Source: Zoogloea sp041914405 (GTDB lineage: Bacteria > Pseudomonadota > Gammaproteobacteria > Burkholderiales > Rhodocyclaceae). Taken from it: a DNA stretch of 64,000 bases. Below the pieces are notes generated by a model. The model was given only the letters and a program-made list of their open reading frames with translations. It searched no databases and was not told the DNA's origin. The translations under genes and the position numbers were made by a program. Location of the stretch: NCBI RefSeq assembly GCF_041914405.1, contig NZ_JAYSDK010000005.1, positions 62,001-126,000 of the forward strand. The letters are read 5' to 3'. Numbering within the stretch: the stretch's first letter is position 1; each line of letters starts with the position of its first letter. Positions 34,862-43,598 of this stretch are shown here, piece after piece.

Positions 34862-37800
34862 TCAGCGGCCAGCGTCGCCCTTGTCGTGGTCGCCGGTCAG
34901 GTGCTCGGCGGGCAGTGGGATGGGCGCGTACAGGTGTACCGCGTTGCGGCCGGCCAGCTTGGCCCGGTACATGGCGATGTCAGCCGATTTGAGGATCTCG
35001 TTCTGGTTGTTGTCCTGGCCGTGGAACAGGGCCACGCCGATGCTCGACGAGCAGCGGTGCTCGATCAGGGCCGAGCCGCTGTCGTCCGGCCGGGTGAGCA
35101 GGTAGGGGCGGGCCAGGGCCTCGCGGATCTTTTCGGCGATGGCCAGGGCTTCCAGCCGCGATACATCCTGGTCCGCATCGAGGCCGCCGAGAACGACCAC
35201 GAACTCGTCGCCACCCAGCCGCGCCACCGTGTCCACCGCCCGCACGCTGCGGCTCAGGCGGCGTGCCACCTCGATCAGCAGCAGGTCGCCGACGGCATGC
35301 CCATACTCGTCGTTGAGGGGCTTGAAATTGTCCAGGTCGAGGAGGATCAGCGCGCCGTATTCGTTGTTGCGCTTGCTGGTGGCCTGGGCGAGGGTCAGGC
35401 GATCGTGCAGCAGGCGCCGGTTGGCGAGCTGGGTCAGGCTGTCGTAGTAGGCGAACTTGCGGACCTGTTCCTCGATGCGCTTGCGCTCGGAGATGTCGCT
35501 ATGGACGACGACCGCACCACGGCGGCCGCCGCTGAGGGGGGTGACCGTCATCGTGAACCAGTGTTCCTGATGGGGTGCGTGGCAAGGGTATTCCAGGCTG
35601 AAGGTCGGCAGGTGGCCGTCGAGTACGCCGCGGATGCCGGTGTGCGCGGCGCTGGCCGAGATGTCTGCGGCGCCGTCGGTGCTGCTGCCGCAGACATCCA
35701 GGTAGCTGGTGCCGACGCCCGTGTTCGGCTCGCACTGGCCCGGCTGGTTGCTGTTCAGCGTGGCGAACCGCCGCCAGGCTTCATTGACCATCACGATGAC
35801 GCCGGCGTGGTCGAGCACGGCGATCTCGTTGGGCACGGAGTCGAGCACGTCCTGCATGAACACGCGGCTCTCGCGCAGCGCATCCTCGGCCTCCTGGCGC
35901 TCGGTGATGTCGATGAAGAAGTTGAGGCTGGCCGGTTCCTCGTTCCAGTGGATGCCGGCGCGTCCCACGTCGAACCAGCGAACGCCCCGGTGGCGGGTCT
36001 GGATGCGGATGGTGTGGCGTTCGTCCGATGCACTGCTGCGGGTGTCGTCCGCGTCGAGCTGGAACAGCGGCGCGGCGCCGTCGTTGGTGACGATGAAGTC
36101 GCCGAAGGGGCGGGCCTGCAGTTCCTTTTCGCTATAGCCGAGCTGGCGGGAGAGCGCCGGGTTGCAGAAGCGGATGAAGCCGTGCTGGGCGACGCAGATG
36201 CCTTCGGCGCTGGATTCGATGAGCAGGCGGTAGCGCTCCTCGCTCTCCCGCAGGCGCGCCTCGGCCTGGCTCTTCTCGATGGCGATGCTGGCCAGGCGGG
36301 CCATCTGTTCGATCAGCGCGATGTCGGCGCCAGTCGGCGAATGGGGCGTGCGGTGGTAGATCGCCAGCGTGCCGAGGATGCGGTGGGTCGAGGAGCGGAT
36401 CGGCTGGGACCAGCAGGCCCCCAGTTCGGCCCGCGCCGCCAGATCCAGGTAGGGCGCCCAGTAGGGGTGGTTGGTGATGTCGTCGACGATGACCCGTTCG
36501 CCGGTGAAGGCGGAGGTGCCGCAGGAGCCGACCCCGATGCCGATCTCGAGGCCGTCGCAGGAGGCGTTGAAGAAGTCCGGCAGGCTGGGGGCGATGCCCT
36601 TGTGGAAGCGCCGGCCTTCGTTGTCGAGCAACTGCACGCTGCAGCGCACCCCCGGGTGCAGGCGTTCGACGCCGGTGACCATGACGGTCAGGACCTGCTG
36701 CAGTGCCGCGCCGCCAGCCAGCATCTCGAGGATCTGGCTGCGCAGGCGTTCGTGGTCCTCGATGTCCTTGCGCTGGCTGATGTCGGCGATGACGCCGATC
36801 ACCCCGGCATCGGCGGCCTTGTCGAACGGGCGGCAGGTGAGGTGCCCCCAGAACACGCTGCCGTCGGCACGCTGGTACTGGCGGTCGAAATCCACCACCG
36901 GGATCTCGTTGGCGAGCATGGCCTGGACCCGCTGGCGGGCGGGCTCCTTTTCGGTGGCCAGCACCAGGTCGGCGTAGTCGCTGCCGACCAGGTCGTCCAT
37001 GGGTTTCTGGAACATCTCGGCCATGCGCCGGTTGGCCAGCGCGATGCGTCCGTCCCGGTTCACCAGGAAGATCGCCACGAAGGAGGTGTCGAGGATCTGC
37101 TGCAGCAGGGCCTGCCGTTCGGCCAGGTTGCTGTTGGCCACGGCCAGGGCCTGGGTCCGTTCGGCCACGCAGGATTCGAGCAGTCTCTCGGTCTGGCTGG
37201 CGGTTTCCAGGGCGCGGGTCTTTTCGGCGAGGAGGTTCCAGTAGGTATGGCGGATCTCGTGGAGCAGGGCGCCGCCGGCCAGTAGTGCGAACAGGATGAA
37301 CAGCCCGTTGCGCAGCAGCAGTTGCAGCGGCGAGGCTGGCAGCAGGCCGAGCAGCGGCAGCACGCCGCTCAGCAGGCCGGCCAGGTAGAGCAGCAGGGCC
37401 AGTGCCAGTACGCCGTCCGAGCGGTGGCGGGACGCCTGCGTGCGGAGCAGTTGCAGGGCCAGCGCCACGATGCCGGCTGCCAGGTTGAGGAGCAGCGCGA
37501 AGCGGATCAGCGTGCCATAGCGGTCGATCAGCAGGCTCAGCGGAATCAGCGCGCAGTAGGCGGTGGCCAGCAGGTAGAGGCGATCGAGCCAGCGCGGGGC
37601 GTTGATGCGGATCACGAACTCGCGCAGGGTCCATAGCATGCTGGCAATGGCCAGCGGCGCCAGCATGCCGATGCTGGTGTCACCCCAGTGGGGATGTTCG
37701 CGCCACAGGGTGCTGGCAAGGAAGCCCTGGGAGTTGGCCACGTGCAGTCCGTTGAGCAGAAGTGCGGTGCTCAGGGCCAGGTAGGGCCGGCTGCGCTTGA

Positions 37801-38446
37801 TGGCCACCATCGCCAGCATGAACAACAGGGCGATCAGCAGCGCGCCAAAGTACAGGCCCCAGTAGATGCCGCTCGTCTCCGCGTCCTCGATGAAGGCTTC
37901 CGGCGTGCGCAGGCTGGCCAGCAGGTACAGGGAGCTGCTGGTCTGTACGCGCAGGAATACCGGGGGCTGGGTACCTGGGCTGGCGGCCAGCCGAAAGGCG
38001 AACAGGCGGTGGGCGAGCTCCCGCTCCCGGTAGGACAGGCGGTCGCCGGCCTGGCGCATCCGCCAGTTGCCGGCGTCCTTCTCGTAGAGCTGGATGGAGT
38101 CGAGTACCGCCGGTTGCACCTCAAGCCACCAGGCCTCCTCGCCGGGTGGGCGTTCGAAGCGCAGCCAGACGGTGCTGCGCGTGTAGCTGAGGGAGAGCCC
38201 ACCCTTAACGGGCTTGAAGGCGCCAGGCGGCAGGCTGGCGATGTCCTCGATGGTCTTGCCACCGTCCGCATCGACGAAGACCCCGTAGGGCAAATCCGTG
38301 CCGAGCTGGAAGCGCGTGCGCCCTCCGTCCGCCGCGCTGGGCGGGCAGTGGAGCAGCAGGCACAGGACAAGCAGACCCAGGATGCAGGCGCAAAAACGGT
38401 CCGCTGGCGACATCCGCGACGGGGGCGACAGGAGGAGGGCAGGCAT
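34862..38446 (-). CDS. Membrane sensor diguanylate cyclase (7TMR-DISM, PAS, GAF, GGDEF)
   Basis: An about 1194-residue sensor. It begins with a signal sequence (ILGLLVLCLLLHCPPSAA), then a periplasmic 7TMR-DISMED2-type ligand domain (about 45-195), seven TM helices (about 200-390), a coiled coil, a PAS (FVAIFLVNRDGRIALANRRMAEMF), a GAF (GVRCSVQLLDNEGRRFHKGIAP...), two further PAS domains and a GGDEF domain. The active site is intact (LGGDEFVVV, near residue 1077), and the inhibitory I-site RAVD sits exactly five residues before GGDEF. It should make cyclic di-GMP under feedback control. There is no EAL domain. The start is uncertain: ATG 38446 or 38413; neither has a strong ribosome-binding site. 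Confidence 0.9.
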   Translation of the reverse strand: MPALLLSPPSRMSPADRFCACILGLLVLCLLLHCPPSAADGGRTRFQLGTDLPYGVFVDADGGKTIEDIASLPPGAFKPVKGGLSLSYTRSTVWLRFERPPGEEAWWLEVQPAVLDSIQLYEKDAGNWRMRQAGDRLSYRERELAHRLFAFRLAASPGTQPPVFLRVQTSSSLYLLASLRTPEAFIEDAETSGIYWGLYFGALLIALLFMLAMVAIKRSRPYLALSTALLLNGLHVANSQGFLASTLWREHPHWGDTSIGMLAPLAIASMLWTLREFVIRINAPRWLDRLYLLATAYCALIPLSLLIDRYGTLIRFALLLNLAAGIVALALQLLRTQASRHRSDGVLALALLLYLAGLLSGVLPLLGLLPASPLQLLLRNGLFILFALLAGGALLHEIRHTYWNLLAEKTRALETASQTERLLESCVAERTQALAVANSNLAERQALLQQILDTSFVAIFLVNRDGRIALANRRMAEMFQKPMDDLVGSDYADLVLATEKEPARQRVQAMLANEIPVVDFDRQYQRADGSVFWGHLTCRPFDKAADAGVIGVIADISQRKDIEDHERLRSQILEMLAGGAALQQVLTVMVTGVERLHPGVRCSVQLLDNEGRRFHKGIAPSLPDFFNASCDGLEIGIGVGSCGTSAFTGERVIVDDITNHPYWAPYLDLAARAELGACWSQPIRSSTHRILGTLAIYHRTPHSPTGADIALIEQMARLASIAIEKSQAEARLRESEERYRLLIESSAEGICVAQHGFIRFCNPALSRQLGYSEKELQARPFGDFIVTNDGAAPLFQLDADDTRSSASDERHTIRIQTRHRGVRWFDVGRAGIHWNEEPASLNFFIDITERQEAEDALRESRVFMQDVLDSVPNEIAVLDHAGVIVMVNEAWRRFATLNSNQPGQCEPNTGVGTSYLDVCGSSTDGAADISASAAHTGIRGVLDGHLPTFSLEYPCHAPHQEHWFTMTVTPLSGGRRGAVVVHSDISERKRIEEQVRKFAYYDSLTQLANRRLLHDRLTLAQATSKRNNEYGALILLDLDNFKPLNDEYGHAVGDLLLIEVARRLSRSVRAVDTVARLGGDEFVVVLGGLDADQDVSRLEALAIAEKIREALARPYLLTRPDDSGSALIEHRCSSSIGVALFHGQDNNQNEILKSADIAMYRAKLAGRNAVHLYAPIPLPAEHLTGDHDKGDAGR

Positions 38447-38675
38447 GGCCTGAGTATCGGATCTTTGCCGCCGATTGACCCGCTTTAGTCCCTGCCGGGT
38501 GTGAGGATATTGGCGCTTTTCCCCAGATTGGCCATCGGCGGGACGGGCATCTGCTGGTGCCCGTCGAGGGGCTGGAAGGGCTGTGCCGGGACGCCTCCGA
38601 CGGGGTTCTTGTACGACATGGGTTGACGCATCAGGCTGGTCAAATACGCCCATCGACCCTTCCAAGGAGAACACG

Positions 38676-39113
38676 ATGAGCGCCAAACGCAACAATGCCC
38701 TGTCGTCCCGCGAACTGCTCGCCAAGCTCGGCATCGACGAGAGCGCCGGTGAGGAAAGCCTGCTCTTCGACGACGAGCCCCTCGACTCCCCCCTCGACGA
38801 TCTGGCCGCTGCGCTGCGCGAGCGTTTTCAGGGCCTCAAGCGTCGCCAGGCCTTCCAGCCGGGCGACGTGGTGCTGTGGAAGCCGGGCCTGAAGAACCGC
38901 CGCTGGCCCGCTTACGGCAAGCCGGCGATCGTCGTCGAGGTGATCGACCCGCCGATTTTCGACTCGGAGAAGGACTCCGGCAGCGCCTATTTCCGTGAGC
39001 CGCTGGACGTGGCAGTCGGGGTTTTCATCGAGGACGGGCCGCACCGGGGGGATTTCGTGGTGTGGCATTTCGACAGCCGCCGCCTGCAAACCTGGACGTC
39101 CGAGGAGGTCTGA
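38676..39113 (+). CDS. Conserved unknown protein paired with double AAA+ ATPase
   Basis: A protein of 145 residues that I do not recognise. The first 45 residues are acidic and probably flexible (GIDESAGEESLLFDDEPLDSPLDDL). The rest looks like a compact beta-rich domain resembling an SH3-like barrel: FQPGDVVLWKPGLKNRRWPAYGKPAIVVEVIDPPI, then GVFIEDGPHRGDFVVWHFDSRRLQTW. There is no signal peptide or TM segment. The ATG has AAGGAGA upstream. The AAA+ gene starts two bases after the stop codon, with its AGGAGG inside the end of this gene, so the two products are almost certainly made together, and this one may be an adaptor or substrate-recognition partner. Confidence 0.8.
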   Translation: MSAKRNNALSSRELLAKLGIDESAGEESLLFDDEPLDSPLDDLAAALRERFQGLKRRQAFQPGDVVLWKPGLKNRRWPAYGKPAIVVEVIDPPIFDSEKDSGSAYFREPLDVAVGVFIEDGPHRGDFVVWHFDSRRLQTWTSEEV

Positions 39114-39115
39114 TC

Positions 39116-41380
39116 ATGCTCACCATCAAGAAGGCCCCCCGCAAGCCCCGTCCGTCCAGGCGCGTCCCGTGGCGCACCGACTTCCGCGAGATTCCTGCGG
39201 AGCAGCGGCGAGCCGGCCGTTACGCGCTGCAACTCGTGGCCAGCCGGCCCGCGCTGTTGTCGCGCCTGCAGGATGCGGATTTCCTCAGTGCCCTGTGGGT
39301 GCTGTGCTTGCCGTTGATCGAACCGGCGGTGCTGGGCCAGTTGCAGGCCGAGTGGCGCAGCAAACGCAGCGTCCGTGCCGACGAGGATGGCGATGATGAC
39401 TGGGAAGACGATCTGCCGGACTTCCTGAGTACGCCGAGCCGCCGCGAGCTGCGCGGGCAGCCGGGCCGCCATATCCGGGCCTATCTGGCCGAGCTGCTTG
39501 CCGAGGTGCCCGATGCGCTGCTGGAGCGCCTCGCGGAGCAGGATGGCACCGCCCCGACCCATCCGGGCGTGGCGGTGATCGCCGCCAGCACGGCCCTCGA
39601 TCCGGTGGAGACGGCGCTGCTGGATTTCGTCGAGAAGCGGGTGCAGACCCCGGCCTTCAGCGACTTCCTGAGGGAAAGCCAGAGTTGCGGGTCGCGGGAC
39701 AACTTTGCCTGCGTGGCGGCGGCTCTCGGGCTGGAGCCGGCGGCGATCAAGAACGCCCTCGGGCGTGCCGGCACGCTGCGCAAGCTGCAACTGCTGCGCG
39801 TCAATGCCCGCGATCGCACCGATCTGGAGGATTTCCTGGCGCCGGCGGAACTGCTCGGCGAGATCCTGGTGCTCGCCCCGGAGTCCGAGGCGGCGCTGTT
39901 CGAGCTGATCGTCGAGCCGGCGCCGGCATCCCGGTGGACGCCGGCGGATTTCCCGCACCTGGAAAAGGAGGCCGCCCGCCTGTGCAGTGTGCTGGGCCGT
40001 GCCGCCGCAGATGGCGCGGTCGGCGTCAATGGGTTGTTGTACGGCGCGCCGGGGACCGGAAAGACGGAGTTTGCGCAGGCCATCGCGACGGCGGCCGGCC
40101 TGAAGGCCTTCCGGGTCAAGACCGCCGACGAGGAGGGCGCAGGCTTGTCGCGCGAGGGGCGTCTCGGTGCCTACCTGCTGCTGCAGCGCGTACTGCGCGG
40201 GCGGCGCGACTGCCTGGTGATCTTCGACGAGGTCGAGGATGCTTTTGGTGGCGGCATCAACGCGCTGCTGGCCCTCTTCGGCGGCCGCTCCGGCGCATCC
40301 GACAGCGACAAGGGCTGGATGAACCGCATCCTGGAAGATAACCCGCTGCCGGCACTGTGGATCACCAACGACGCGGAGAGCATGGATCCGGCCTTCCTGC
40401 GCCGTTTCCTGCTGCCGGTGGCCTTCACCACGCCGCCGAAGAGCGTGCGCCGCCGCATGGCGGAGAGCCATCTGGGCGATACCGGTTTGCCGTCCTTGCT
40501 GCTCGATGAACTGGCCGCCGATGAGGCCTTGCTGCCGGCCCAGCTTGGTGCCGCGCGGCGCCTCCTCGACCTGCAGCCGGACGTCGATCCGGTCGAGGCG
40601 GTGCGCAGCGGCGTTGCGGCCAGCCGGCGCCTCCTGCAGGGCAGCCCGGTGGCGCAGCGGCGGCAGAGCGCGACGGCCTTCGACGCGGCCTATCTCAACC
40701 TGGCCGGTGGCATCGCGCCGGGGCGCATTGTCCAGGCCCTCGAGCGCAACGGCCATGGCCGCCTGTGCTTCTACGGCCCGCCGGGCACCGGCAAGACCGA
40801 GTTCGCCCATGTGCTGGCCGATGCGCTCGGGCGCGAACTGATTGTGCGCAGCAGCTCCGACCTGGTGTCGAAATACGTCGGCGAGACGGAACGGAATCTG
40901 GCTGCGCTCTTCCGCGACATCGACGCGGAGCGCAGCGTGCTGTTCCTCGACGAGGTGGACAGTTTCCTGCGGGATCGCCGCCAGGCCCGCCAAAGCTGGG
41001 AAACCACCCAGGTGAATGAGCTCCTGCAGCAGATCGAGCGTTTCCCCGGCATCTTCATCGCGGCCACCAACCTGATGGACGGGCTCGATGCGGCGGCGCT
41101 GCGCCGCTTCGATTTCAAGCTGCACTTCCGGCCGCTGACCGCCGCCCAGCGGCTCAGCCTGTTTGCCCGCGAGGTCTTCGGCGACGCGGCGCAGACGGAT
41201 GCCATTCCGCACCTCCTGGCCCGCAAGCTGCAAAGCCTGGAACTGCTCACGCCCGGCGACTTCGCCAATGTGGTGCGGCAGCGCAATCTGCTGGGAGAGG
41301 AATTGAGTGCGGAAGACTTCCTGCGCCGGTTGGCTGGCGAGTGCCGGTGGAAGGAGCGCAGCGGGGCCGTGGCGGCCTGA
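39116..41380 (+). CDS. Tandem AAA+ ATPase of unknown function
   Basis: A protein of 754 residues with two AAA+ modules. Residues 1-290 are an N-terminal region without a recognised domain, including an acidic stretch (DEDGDDDWEDD). Module 1: Walker A GAPGTGKT (310-317), Walker B VIFDE (368-372), a sensor-like WITNDAESMDPAFLRRF. Module 2: Walker A GPPGTGKT (554-561), Walker B VLFLDE (608-613), IAATNLMDGLDAAALRRFDF with arginine-finger-like arginines. The second module resembles classic FtsH/p97-type AAA domains; the first is more divergent. It is likely a hexameric remodelling ATPase. The companion gene upstream is its only operon partner, and a terminator follows 10 bases after the stop. Confidence 0.85.
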   Translation: MLTIKKAPRKPRPSRRVPWRTDFREIPAEQRRAGRYALQLVASRPALLSRLQDADFLSALWVLCLPLIEPAVLGQLQAEWRSKRSVRADEDGDDDWEDDLPDFLSTPSRRELRGQPGRHIRAYLAELLAEVPDALLERLAEQDGTAPTHPGVAVIAASTALDPVETALLDFVEKRVQTPAFSDFLRESQSCGSRDNFACVAAALGLEPAAIKNALGRAGTLRKLQLLRVNARDRTDLEDFLAPAELLGEILVLAPESEAALFELIVEPAPASRWTPADFPHLEKEAARLCSVLGRAAADGAVGVNGLLYGAPGTGKTEFAQAIATAAGLKAFRVKTADEEGAGLSREGRLGAYLLLQRVLRGRRDCLVIFDEVEDAFGGGINALLALFGGRSGASDSDKGWMNRILEDNPLPALWITNDAESMDPAFLRRFLLPVAFTTPPKSVRRRMAESHLGDTGLPSLLLDELAADEALLPAQLGAARRLLDLQPDVDPVEAVRSGVAASRRLLQGSPVAQRRQSATAFDAAYLNLAGGIAPGRIVQALERNGHGRLCFYGPPGTGKTEFAHVLADALGRELIVRSSSDLVSKYVGETERNLAALFRDIDAERSVLFLDEVDSFLRDRRQARQSWETTQVNELLQQIERFPGIFIAATNLMDGLDAAALRRFDFKLHFRPLTAAQRLSLFAREVFGDAAQTDAIPHLLARKLQSLELLTPGDFANVVRQRNLLGEELSAEDFLRRLAGECRWKERSGAVAA

Positions 41381-41390
41381 GCGGTAAACG

Positions 41391-41418
41391 AAATCAGGCG
41401 CCCGGAGGCGCCTGATTT
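41391..41418. terminator. Bidirectional intrinsic terminator
   Basis: A perfect 12-bp stem, AAATCAGGCGCC (41391-41402) and GGCGCCTGATTT (41407-41418), with loop CGGA. It separates the plus-strand AAA+ gene from the minus-strand tRNA-Val gene. Confidence 0.9.
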
Positions 41419-41426
41419 ACTGAATC

Positions 41427-41501
41427 TGGTGGGCGGTACTGGGATCGAACCAGTGGCTTCCACCGTGTGAAGGTGGCACTCTACCGCTGAGTTAACCGCC
41501 C
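41427..41501 (-). tRNA. tRNA-Val (anticodon CAC)
   Basis: On the minus strand this is a complete cloverleaf of 72 bases plus an encoded CCA (41427-41429). The acceptor arms are GGGCGGT and ACCGCCC, the D stem ACTC/GAGT, the anticodon arm CCACC-TTCACAC-GGTGG with anticodon CAC, and the T arm ACTGG-TTCGATC-CCAGT. It reads the GUG valine codon, abundant in this high-G+C genome. A consensus promoter lies directly upstream. Confidence 0.97.
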
Positions 41502-41518
41502 GGTGAGTTGAGGAGCGC

Positions 41519-41547
41519 ATTATAGGAAGGGCCGTGAGGGTCGTCAA
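41519..41547 (-). promoter_or_regulatory. Sigma-70 promoter of tRNA-Val
   Basis: On the minus strand TTGACG (41547-41542) and TATAAT (41524-41519) are separated by 17 bases. This is a near-perfect vegetative promoter. The predicted transcription start is about ten bases before the tRNA 5' end. Confidence 0.85.
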
Positions 41548-41647
41548 GCACTTTCTGTTTTTTTCTTGAAAAAAGCTGCGCGAGCGGTTGTGTGCCTGCT
41601 TCGGGCACAATGGGGCCGCAGCATTACAACAACAGATGGAGACGACG

Positions 41648-42490
41648 ATGCCCCGACTTTCAGCCGCCGTCCGGCGGCCGCTGCTGGCCCTTTGCCTGTG
41701 TACCGCGGCCAGTTCGCAACTCGTACACGCGGAACTGCTCGACGATGACGAGCTGGCCGAGGTGGTGCGCAAGCCGGCCATCGGCCTCTACAAGGGCTAC
41801 GCGGAGTTCAAGATGGCCCACTATGCCGAGGCGCGCCAGATATGGACTGTGCTGGCCGACAAGGGCATGGGTGAGGCCTGGTTCAACCTCGGCATCCTCG
41901 CCGAGGACGGGCTGGGTGAGGCCAAGAATGGTGCCGAAGCCCGCCGCCGCTATGAGAAGGCGGCGCTGGCCGGCAGCCGCAATGCGGCGCTGCGGCTCGG
42001 AGTGGCCCTGCAGACCAGCCGCCTCGGTGCGCCTGATCTGGCAGGTGCGCGGCATTGGCTGCAGGTGGCGGCCGACTTAGGCGACGACGAAGCTGCCGCG
42101 CAGCTCGCGGTGCTTGACGGCCCGGCAGCCCGCCCGGTGAGCGCGGCGGACAGGCGGCTGGCCCAGGCCCGTCGGCTGGAGGCTGACGGCAGCCTGCCCG
42201 ACGCGGTGAGCGCCTATCGGGCGATTGCCGATGCGGGTGATGCCCGCGGGCTGACCCGGCTGGCCTGGCTCTTCGAGGCCGGCCGCGGCGTGCCGCGCAA
42301 TCTCGACGAGGCCGCGCGACTGTTCCGCCAGGCGGCGGAGGCCGGCGAGCCGGAAGCTCAGTACGCGCTGTCGGTGATGCTCGACACCGGCGCCGGCCAG
42401 GCCCGCAACCCGGACGAGGCCCTGCGCTGGTTGAAGGCGTCGGCTGCCGGCCGCTATCCGCCGGCCGTCGAGGCGCTCAAGGTGCGCTGA
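41648..42490 (+). CDS. Exported Sel1-like repeat protein
   Basis: A 280-residue protein with a signal peptide (RRPLLALCLCTAASSQLVHA). The mature part is a solenoid of Sel1/TPR-type repeats: GYAEFKMAHYAEARQIWTVLADKGMGEAWFNLGILAEDGLGEAKNGAEARRRYEKAALAGSRNAALRLGVAL, and later GLTRLAWLFEAGRGVPRNLDEAARLFRQAAEAGEPEAQYALSVML. Such repeats mediate protein-protein contacts, and periplasmic members are often envelope-assembly or stress factors. No specific partner is suggested by the neighbours. The ATG at 41648 has GGAG ten bases upstream and starts a normal signal peptide; an in-frame ATG at 41636 is an alternative. Confidence 0.85.
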   Translation: MPRLSAAVRRPLLALCLCTAASSQLVHAELLDDDELAEVVRKPAIGLYKGYAEFKMAHYAEARQIWTVLADKGMGEAWFNLGILAEDGLGEAKNGAEARRRYEKAALAGSRNAALRLGVALQTSRLGAPDLAGARHWLQVAADLGDDEAAAQLAVLDGPAARPVSAADRRLAQARRLEADGSLPDAVSAYRAIADAGDARGLTRLAWLFEAGRGVPRNLDEAARLFRQAAEAGEPEAQYALSVMLDTGAGQARNPDEALRWLKASAAGRYPPAVEALKVR

Positions 42491-42519
42491 GGCCTTGTTT
42501 GAGGGGGCTGGCCCACGCC

Positions 42520-42586
42520 GTAGGGGCGAATTCATTCGCCCTTAGTGCATGCAGAACCGACTGAGGGCGAATGAATTCGCCCCTAC
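42520..42586. repeat. REP-type inverted pair (REPIN), perfect arms
   Basis: GTAGGGGCGAATTCATTCGC plus CC (42520-42541) is the exact reverse complement of 42565-42586. The 22-bp arms are separated by 23 bases. It is the best-preserved example of the family in the window, located between convergent genes. Confidence 0.88.
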
Positions 42587-42606
42587 TGGCACCGGCGCTG
42601 CTAAGT

Positions 42607-43485
42607 CTAGGTGCCGTTGCGGCGCCGGCTGTCCACGGCGATCAGCACGCCGGCGGTGCCGATGACCAGCATGCCGGCCAGCGCGACTGCGTCGGGAAGG
42701 TGGGCGAAGACCAGCCAGCCGAACAGCATGGACCACAGCAGCTGGCCGTAAAGCATCGGCGACAGCAGCGACGCAGGGGCTTCGCGGAAGGCGCGGGTAA
42801 GCAGGAAGTGGCCGCTGCCGGCGAGCAGGCCCATCAGCGCCATCAGGGTGTAATCGGTGCCGGATGGCGCGGGGCCGTGATCCAGCCACGGGATGACGAG
42901 GCTCATTGCGCCGCTGCCGATCAGCGCGGTGTAGAAAAGCAGCGTCACCGGGCTCTCGGTGGCCGCCATGCGGCGGGTCAGCAGTTGATAAAGCGCATAC
43001 GCACCGGCCGACACCAGCGCGTAGATCACGCCGTCGGCCACCAGTCCGCTGCCCGGCCGGGCCACCATCAGCACACCGCCGAAGCCGAGCAGCACCGCCA
43101 GCCAGCGCAGTGCACCGATGCGCTCGCCAAGGTGCGGGCGGGCCAGCAGCACGACGATCACCGGCGAGGCGAAGATGATCGCCGTGGTTTCGGCCAGTGG
43201 CATGCGCTGGAAGGCGGCCACGCCGCCGAGGCTGGTGATCAGCAGCAGTACCGAGCGCAGCAGATGCTGGACCGGATGACGGGTGGCGAACAGGCGGCTG
43301 CGCAGTCGCGGGCCGAGGAAGATCACCATCAGCAGCAGGTGTACGGTGTAGCGCGCCCAAACCAGCAGCGGCACCGGGAAGCGCTGGCTGAGGTGCTTGG
43401 TGGACACGTCGAGCGTCGAGAACAGCACGACGGCCAGCAGGGCCAGGCCGATGCCCAGCAGGGGGCGTTGGGGAGGGTGAGTCAC
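42607..43485 (-). CDS. DMT-superfamily permease (EamA family)
   Basis: A 292-residue inner-membrane protein with ten predicted TM helices in two EamA repeats. The first begins GIGLALLAVVLFSTLDVSTKHLSQRFPVPLLVWARYTVHLLLM, the second VADGVIYALVSAGAYALYQLLTRRMAATESPVTLLFYT. EamA proteins move small metabolites such as amino acids, nucleosides or S-adenosylmethionine; the substrate cannot be told. No suitable ATG exists near the first TM segment, so the GTG at 43485 is taken as the start, without a clear ribosome-binding site. The longer open frame to 43698 overlaps the preceding gene and has non-membrane, arginine-rich composition. Confidence 0.85.
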   Translation of the reverse strand: MTHPPQRPLLGIGLALLAVVLFSTLDVSTKHLSQRFPVPLLVWARYTVHLLLMVIFLGPRLRSRLFATRHPVQHLLRSVLLLITSLGGVAAFQRMPLAETTAIIFASPVIVVLLARPHLGERIGALRWLAVLLGFGGVLMVARPGSGLVADGVIYALVSAGAYALYQLLTRRMAATESPVTLLFYTALIGSGAMSLVIPWLDHGPAPSGTDYTLMALMGLLAGSGHFLLTRAFREAPASLLSPMLYGQLLWSMLFGWLVFAHLPDAVALAGMLVIGTAGVLIAVDSRRRNGT

Positions 43486-43598
43486 GGATTCGGGTGGATT
43501 GGCGGAAACGGATGGAACGGCATTGGTGTACGCCAGCGCACGGAGGTTCCGCCGGGCTGACGGATCGCGTCGTCGAGCCGGCGTGACGATACGATGGA

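Noticed and set aside
34886..37285. 799-codon frame opposite the diguanylate cyclase gene
   Set aside because: Low-complexity antisense shadow; the opposite strand encodes recognisable PAS, GAF and GGDEF domains.
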